Origin: Halovulum sp039190275 | GTDB taxonomy: Bacteria; Pseudomonadota; Alphaproteobacteria; Rhodobacterales; Rhodobacteraceae | Direction: 5' to 3' | DNA: 64,000 nt | NCBI GenBank assembly: GCA_039190275.1 | Contig: JBCCYF010000006.1 | Span: 7,710-71,709 of the forward strand | In this document: piece after piece, positions 61,788 through 64,000 of the stretch | Numbering within the stretch: the stretch's first letter is position 1 | How the letters are laid out: the number at the start of each line of letters is the position of its first letter | Notes under the pieces: model-generated | Told to the model about the DNA's origin: nothing | Database searches by the model: none | The model's input: the letters and a program-made list of their open reading frames with translations, nothing else | Translations under genes and position numbers: made by a program

Positions 61788-62165
61788 TTATGACTTTTCG
61801 ACTTCATAGTCTCGCCGAGCGTCTTTGACGTTGTCCATGTTCTCGTCGGCCCACAAAACAAGCGGCTTCAGCAGGTCTACCAGCCCGTAACCCATCGGCG
61901 TTAACGCGTAAGATACCGCAATGGGCGGGCCTGGATCGACCGTGCGCGTAAGGTAGCCGTCCTTTTGTAGGCTGCGCAGGTTTTCTGTCAGGACCCCCTG
62001 AGTGATGTCACCAATGGTCCGCTTTAGAGCACCGAACCGGACGGGACCGTCTTCTAACGCCAAAACCACAATGATCTGCCACTTGCCGGTGACTTTGGAC
62101 AGCACTGTCCGGATGGGACAGAGCAAAGCTTCGGCCTCAGATCGGACCCCAACAGGCAAAGTCAT
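61788..62165 (-). CDS. HxlR-family transcriptional regulator
   Basis: A 125-residue winged-helix regulator: CPIRTVLSKVTGKWQIIVVLALEDGPVRFGALKRTIGDITQGVLTENLRSLQKDGYLTRTV, ending with YALTPMGYGLVDLLKPLVLWADENM. The Cys in LLCPIRTVLSKVTGKW is at the position used as a thiol sensor in several HxlR proteins. ATG 62165 is preferred to a TTG at 62168. It is divergent from the NTF2-like gene at 62369, and a dyad at 62303-62323 lies between them. Confidence 0.9.
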   Translation of the reverse strand: MTLPVGVRSEAEALLCPIRTVLSKVTGKWQIIVVLALEDGPVRFGALKRTIGDITQGVLTENLRSLQKDGYLTRTVDPGPPIAVSYALTPMGYGLVDLLKPLVLWADENMDNVKDARRDYEVEKS

Positions 62166-62302
62166 CAAAATCCCGGTTCTGTTTTCATACTAGCACTTTG
62201 TTCCAAACCTCGATGTTTGCAAATTGCGTGACTGTCAAGTGCTGCGACGAAGTCATGGTCTGGTGAACCGTACCAGGTCATCTAAAGGTGCGTAATTGCG
62301 AC

Positions 62303-62323
62303 TAAGTACAAATTGAGTACCTA
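62303..62323. promoter_or_regulatory. Candidate HxlR operator
   Basis: TAAGTAC (62303-62309) and GTACCTA (62317-62323) form an inverted repeat matching at six of seven positions around AAATTGA. It is 46 bases before the NTF2-like start codon and inside the 203-base gap divergent from the HxlR gene. GTAC-containing dyads are usual for HxlR-type regulators. The assignment rests on position and symmetry. Confidence 0.4.
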
Positions 62324-62368
62324 ATAGAATCCAAGTTCAAATCCTAAATCTGCATTGAAGGAAACACC

Positions 62369-63145
62369 ATGACAGCACAGGAACTCGCACTGGCATTGTT
62401 AACGGCGGTCTTCACCGACTATGATCCCGCGGCAGCGCGGGCTGTTTTGGCGCCAGACTACATCCAGCACAATCCGATCATCCCCAGCGGTGCCGATGGG
62501 CTGATCAACCTCATTTCGGTGGTGCAAGAGAACGGTGTCGGTGTCACAACGCACCGCGTCCTTGTCGACGGCGATTTCGTCGTTACACACAACACCTTCG
62601 AAAATGCCGGCGTGTTTGGCGCAGACCGACTGGCTTCATTCGATGTGTTCCGCATCGAAGACGGTCTGCTCGCCGAACATTGGGACAACCTGCAGCCCGT
62701 TCCAGACGAAACAGCATCCGGACGCACCATGTTTGACGGACTGACCGAGGTTGTTGATCTTGATCTGACCGAGGCCAATAGGGCCGTGGTCGAAGGCTTC
62801 CTGCAAGACGTGTTTCTGGACGGGAACGTGCAGAACGCGGGCAATTACATCATCTCGGAACCCGGCGCTTACATGCAGCACAACCCGCTTGTTGGCGATG
62901 GCCTGGATCAGCTGGGCGCGGCCTTTGCCTTTCTGGAGGAACAGGGTCAGGGCTTCAGCTTCTCTGAAGTCCACATGGTCGTGGCCGAGGGTAACTTCGT
63001 CTTCTCGATGACCGAAGGCGCTATGGGCGACGTTCCAACTGCGTTCTTTGATCTCTGGCGCGTCGAAGACGGCATGATCGTCGAACACTGGGACACGATT
63101 GAGGCGATCCCGGACGAGATGGTCCACAACAACGGTAAGTTTTGA
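62369..63145 (+). CDS. Double NTF2/SnoaL-like protein (predicted SnoaL-like hydrolase/cyclase)
   Basis: A 258-residue protein with two NTF2-like repeats, about 5-118 and 130-258. Repeat pairs: YIQHNPIIPSGADGLINLI with YMQHNPLVGDGLDQLGAAF, and FDVFRIEDGLLAEHWDNLQPVPDET with FDLWRVEDGMIVEHWDTIEAIPDEM. The QHNP and EHWD blocks are hallmarks of a widespread SnoaL-like subfamily of unknown activity often controlled by HxlR or TetR regulators. AGGA precedes the ATG. It is clearly a different subfamily from the six proteins of the divergon. Confidence 0.85.
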   Translation: MTAQELALALLTAVFTDYDPAAARAVLAPDYIQHNPIIPSGADGLINLISVVQENGVGVTTHRVLVDGDFVVTHNTFENAGVFGADRLASFDVFRIEDGLLAEHWDNLQPVPDETASGRTMFDGLTEVVDLDLTEANRAVVEGFLQDVFLDGNVQNAGNYIISEPGAYMQHNPLVGDGLDQLGAAFAFLEEQGQGFSFSEVHMVVAEGNFVFSMTEGAMGDVPTAFFDLWRVEDGMIVEHWDTIEAIPDEMVHNNGKF

Positions 63146-63176
63146 GAGACTACGAGATCTAATATTGGAGATACCT

Positions 63177-63650
63177 ATGAAAAGATTGAGCAACACCACT
63201 AAGCTTGGGGCCATCATGCTTGCAGCCACGACAGCGATGGTTGGGATGGCTTCGGCAAACGGGCATGGCGACCCAGGCGAGATTGCAGATCTGCTGAAGA
63301 GCTACGAAGGCTTCGTCAACGACGGCAATGCCGCGGGTCTTGGCTCGCTCTACACTCAAGGTGCAGTATTACTGCCTGATCGGTTTGATGTCTTCGAAGG
63401 CAATGAAGCCATCACAGGTTTTTATGCGTTCGCATTCAGCGCGCTCTCGTTGGAACTGGAGTTCGATATCGACCCGGAAAACATCGTAGTATCAGGTGAT
63501 ACCGCATACGCCGTCACCACGTCGACGGGCACGCGATTGATCAAGGAAACGGGTCAAACGATGCCAGAGATCAACCGTGAGTTATGGGTCTTTGAAGACG
63601 TCGATGGGGACTGGATGATCGCTCGATACGCATTCAATAAATCGGAGTAA
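63177..63650 (+). CDS. Secreted NTF2-like (DUF4440/SgcJ-type) protein
   Basis: A 157-residue protein with a Sec signal peptide (MKRLSNTTKLGAIMLAATTAMVGMASA) and one NTF2-like domain: LKSYEGFVNDGNAAGLGSLYTQGAVLLPDRFDVFEGNEAITGFYAFAF...RELWVFEDVDGDWMIARYAFNKSE. GGAG is seven bases before ATG 63177, so an upstream frame opening at 63099 inside the previous gene is not used. It is 31 bases after the double NTF2-like gene. The periplasmic location differs from all other NTF2-like proteins in the window. Confidence 0.82.
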   Translation: MKRLSNTTKLGAIMLAATTAMVGMASANGHGDPGEIADLLKSYEGFVNDGNAAGLGSLYTQGAVLLPDRFDVFEGNEAITGFYAFAFSALSLELEFDIDPENIVVSGDTAYAVTTSTGTRLIKETGQTMPEINRELWVFEDVDGDWMIARYAFNKSE

Positions 63651-63719
63651 CCGGGTCCGGTGCCCCAGTCTTCATGGTGCGCCGGATTTCGAATTTCAAA
63701 TATTGCAGGGCAGCACCAG

Positions 63720-64000
63720 ATGGATCGTCCGCATCAGGGCAAAAACGTTTTGGTCACCGGCGGCGGGCGCGGAATTGGTGCAGCAGTTGCACGGCGTCTT
63801 GCGTCGGAAGGTGCGCACGTCACGATCACCTATGCTGGATCACCCATTGAGGCGGACAAGGTGGTCAAGGAAGTAGCGGCTAAAGGGGGGCAGGCCCGTG
63901 CAATCGAAGCTGATGCGCGCAAGATCGGGGCAAGTGCCGCTGCTGTCGCGGCCGTCGTCGCGGATCGCGGCGCCTTGGACATTCTGGTGTCGAATGCGGG
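63720..64000 (+). CDS. SDR-family oxidoreductase, 3' end outside window
   Basis: Partial gene: 93 complete codons from ATG 63720 to the window edge. KNVLVTGGGRGIGAAVARRLASEGAHVTITYAGS gives the GxxxGxG cofactor motif, and DILVSNAG is the structural motif just before the cut. The catalytic Tyr and Lys are beyond the window. It follows the secreted NTF2-like gene and is probably in the HxlR-controlled unit. Confidence 0.9.
   Translation, partial: MDRPHQGKNVLVTGGGRGIGAAVARRLASEGAHVTITYAGSPIEADKVVKEVAAKGGQARAIEADARKIGASAAAVAAVVADRGALDILVSNA

Overview
The window looks like chromosome of an alphaproteobacterium of the Rhodobacteraceae (Roseobacter group). This is inferred from the rnd-kdsD-lptC-lptA-lptB-hpf-ptsN order, a gamma-glutamyl polyamine pathway with Pot-type ABC transporter, the GC-rich coding style, a perfect CtrA-type box, and the many Ugp-type and NTF2-like catabolic genes. 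No sequence search was run; all names come from reading motifs and family resemblance.

Layout. (1) 1-1923: the 5' two thirds of an AcnB-type aconitase, minus strand, cut by the window edge. (2) 2173-19192: a large catabolic divergon. A minus-strand run of eleven genes (13086 down to 2173, mostly overlapping or closely spaced) encodes a Ugp-type ABC ATPase, four NTF2/SnoaL-like proteins, a HisD-family dehydrogenase, an SDR, a LacI regulator, a bicupin, a MetE-like methyltransferase and an alpha/beta hydrolase. The facing plus-strand run (13370-18796) encodes the binding protein, two permeases and two more double-domain NTF2-like proteins. A small cupin and an old-yellow-enzyme follow. The substrate is unknown. 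(3) 20620-31684: a copper-type MerR regulator, then polyamine uptake and catabolism: two glutamine-synthetase-like and two FAD oxidase genes, potFGHI and an agmatinase-family gene. (4) 31948-35078: an MpaB-type oxygenase-like protein, an HTTM membrane protein and a DCC thioredoxin-like protein. (5) 35191-40003: RNase D and the conserved LPS-transport/envelope block ending in hpf and ptsN. (6) 40099-49975: surface polysaccharide genes: four glycosyltransferases, galE, galU, kdsB, cysQ and an export permease. (7) 49978-55155: a compact operon of a class III cyclase with TPRs, a vanadium-haloperoxidase/PAP2-fold enzyme with a ten-unit Ser-Gly-Tyr tail, and a subtilisin-family protease. (8) 55315-57962: sugar-acid catabolism (galactose-dehydrogenase-like and arabonate-dehydratase-like). 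(9) 58254-60910: a small membrane protein, mtaB, dapF with an altered second catalytic motif, and tRNA-Lys. (10) 60911-64000: a scarred region with a frameshifted gene abutting a truncated NTF2-like gene, then HxlR, two NTF2-like genes and the start of an SDR.

The most unusual features are the NTF2-rich catabolic divergon, the cyclase/haloperoxidase/subtilase operon, the DapF active-site change, and the nested inverted repeat at 31870-31916. Non-ATG starts used in four-base stop/start overlaps recur in the polysaccharide region.
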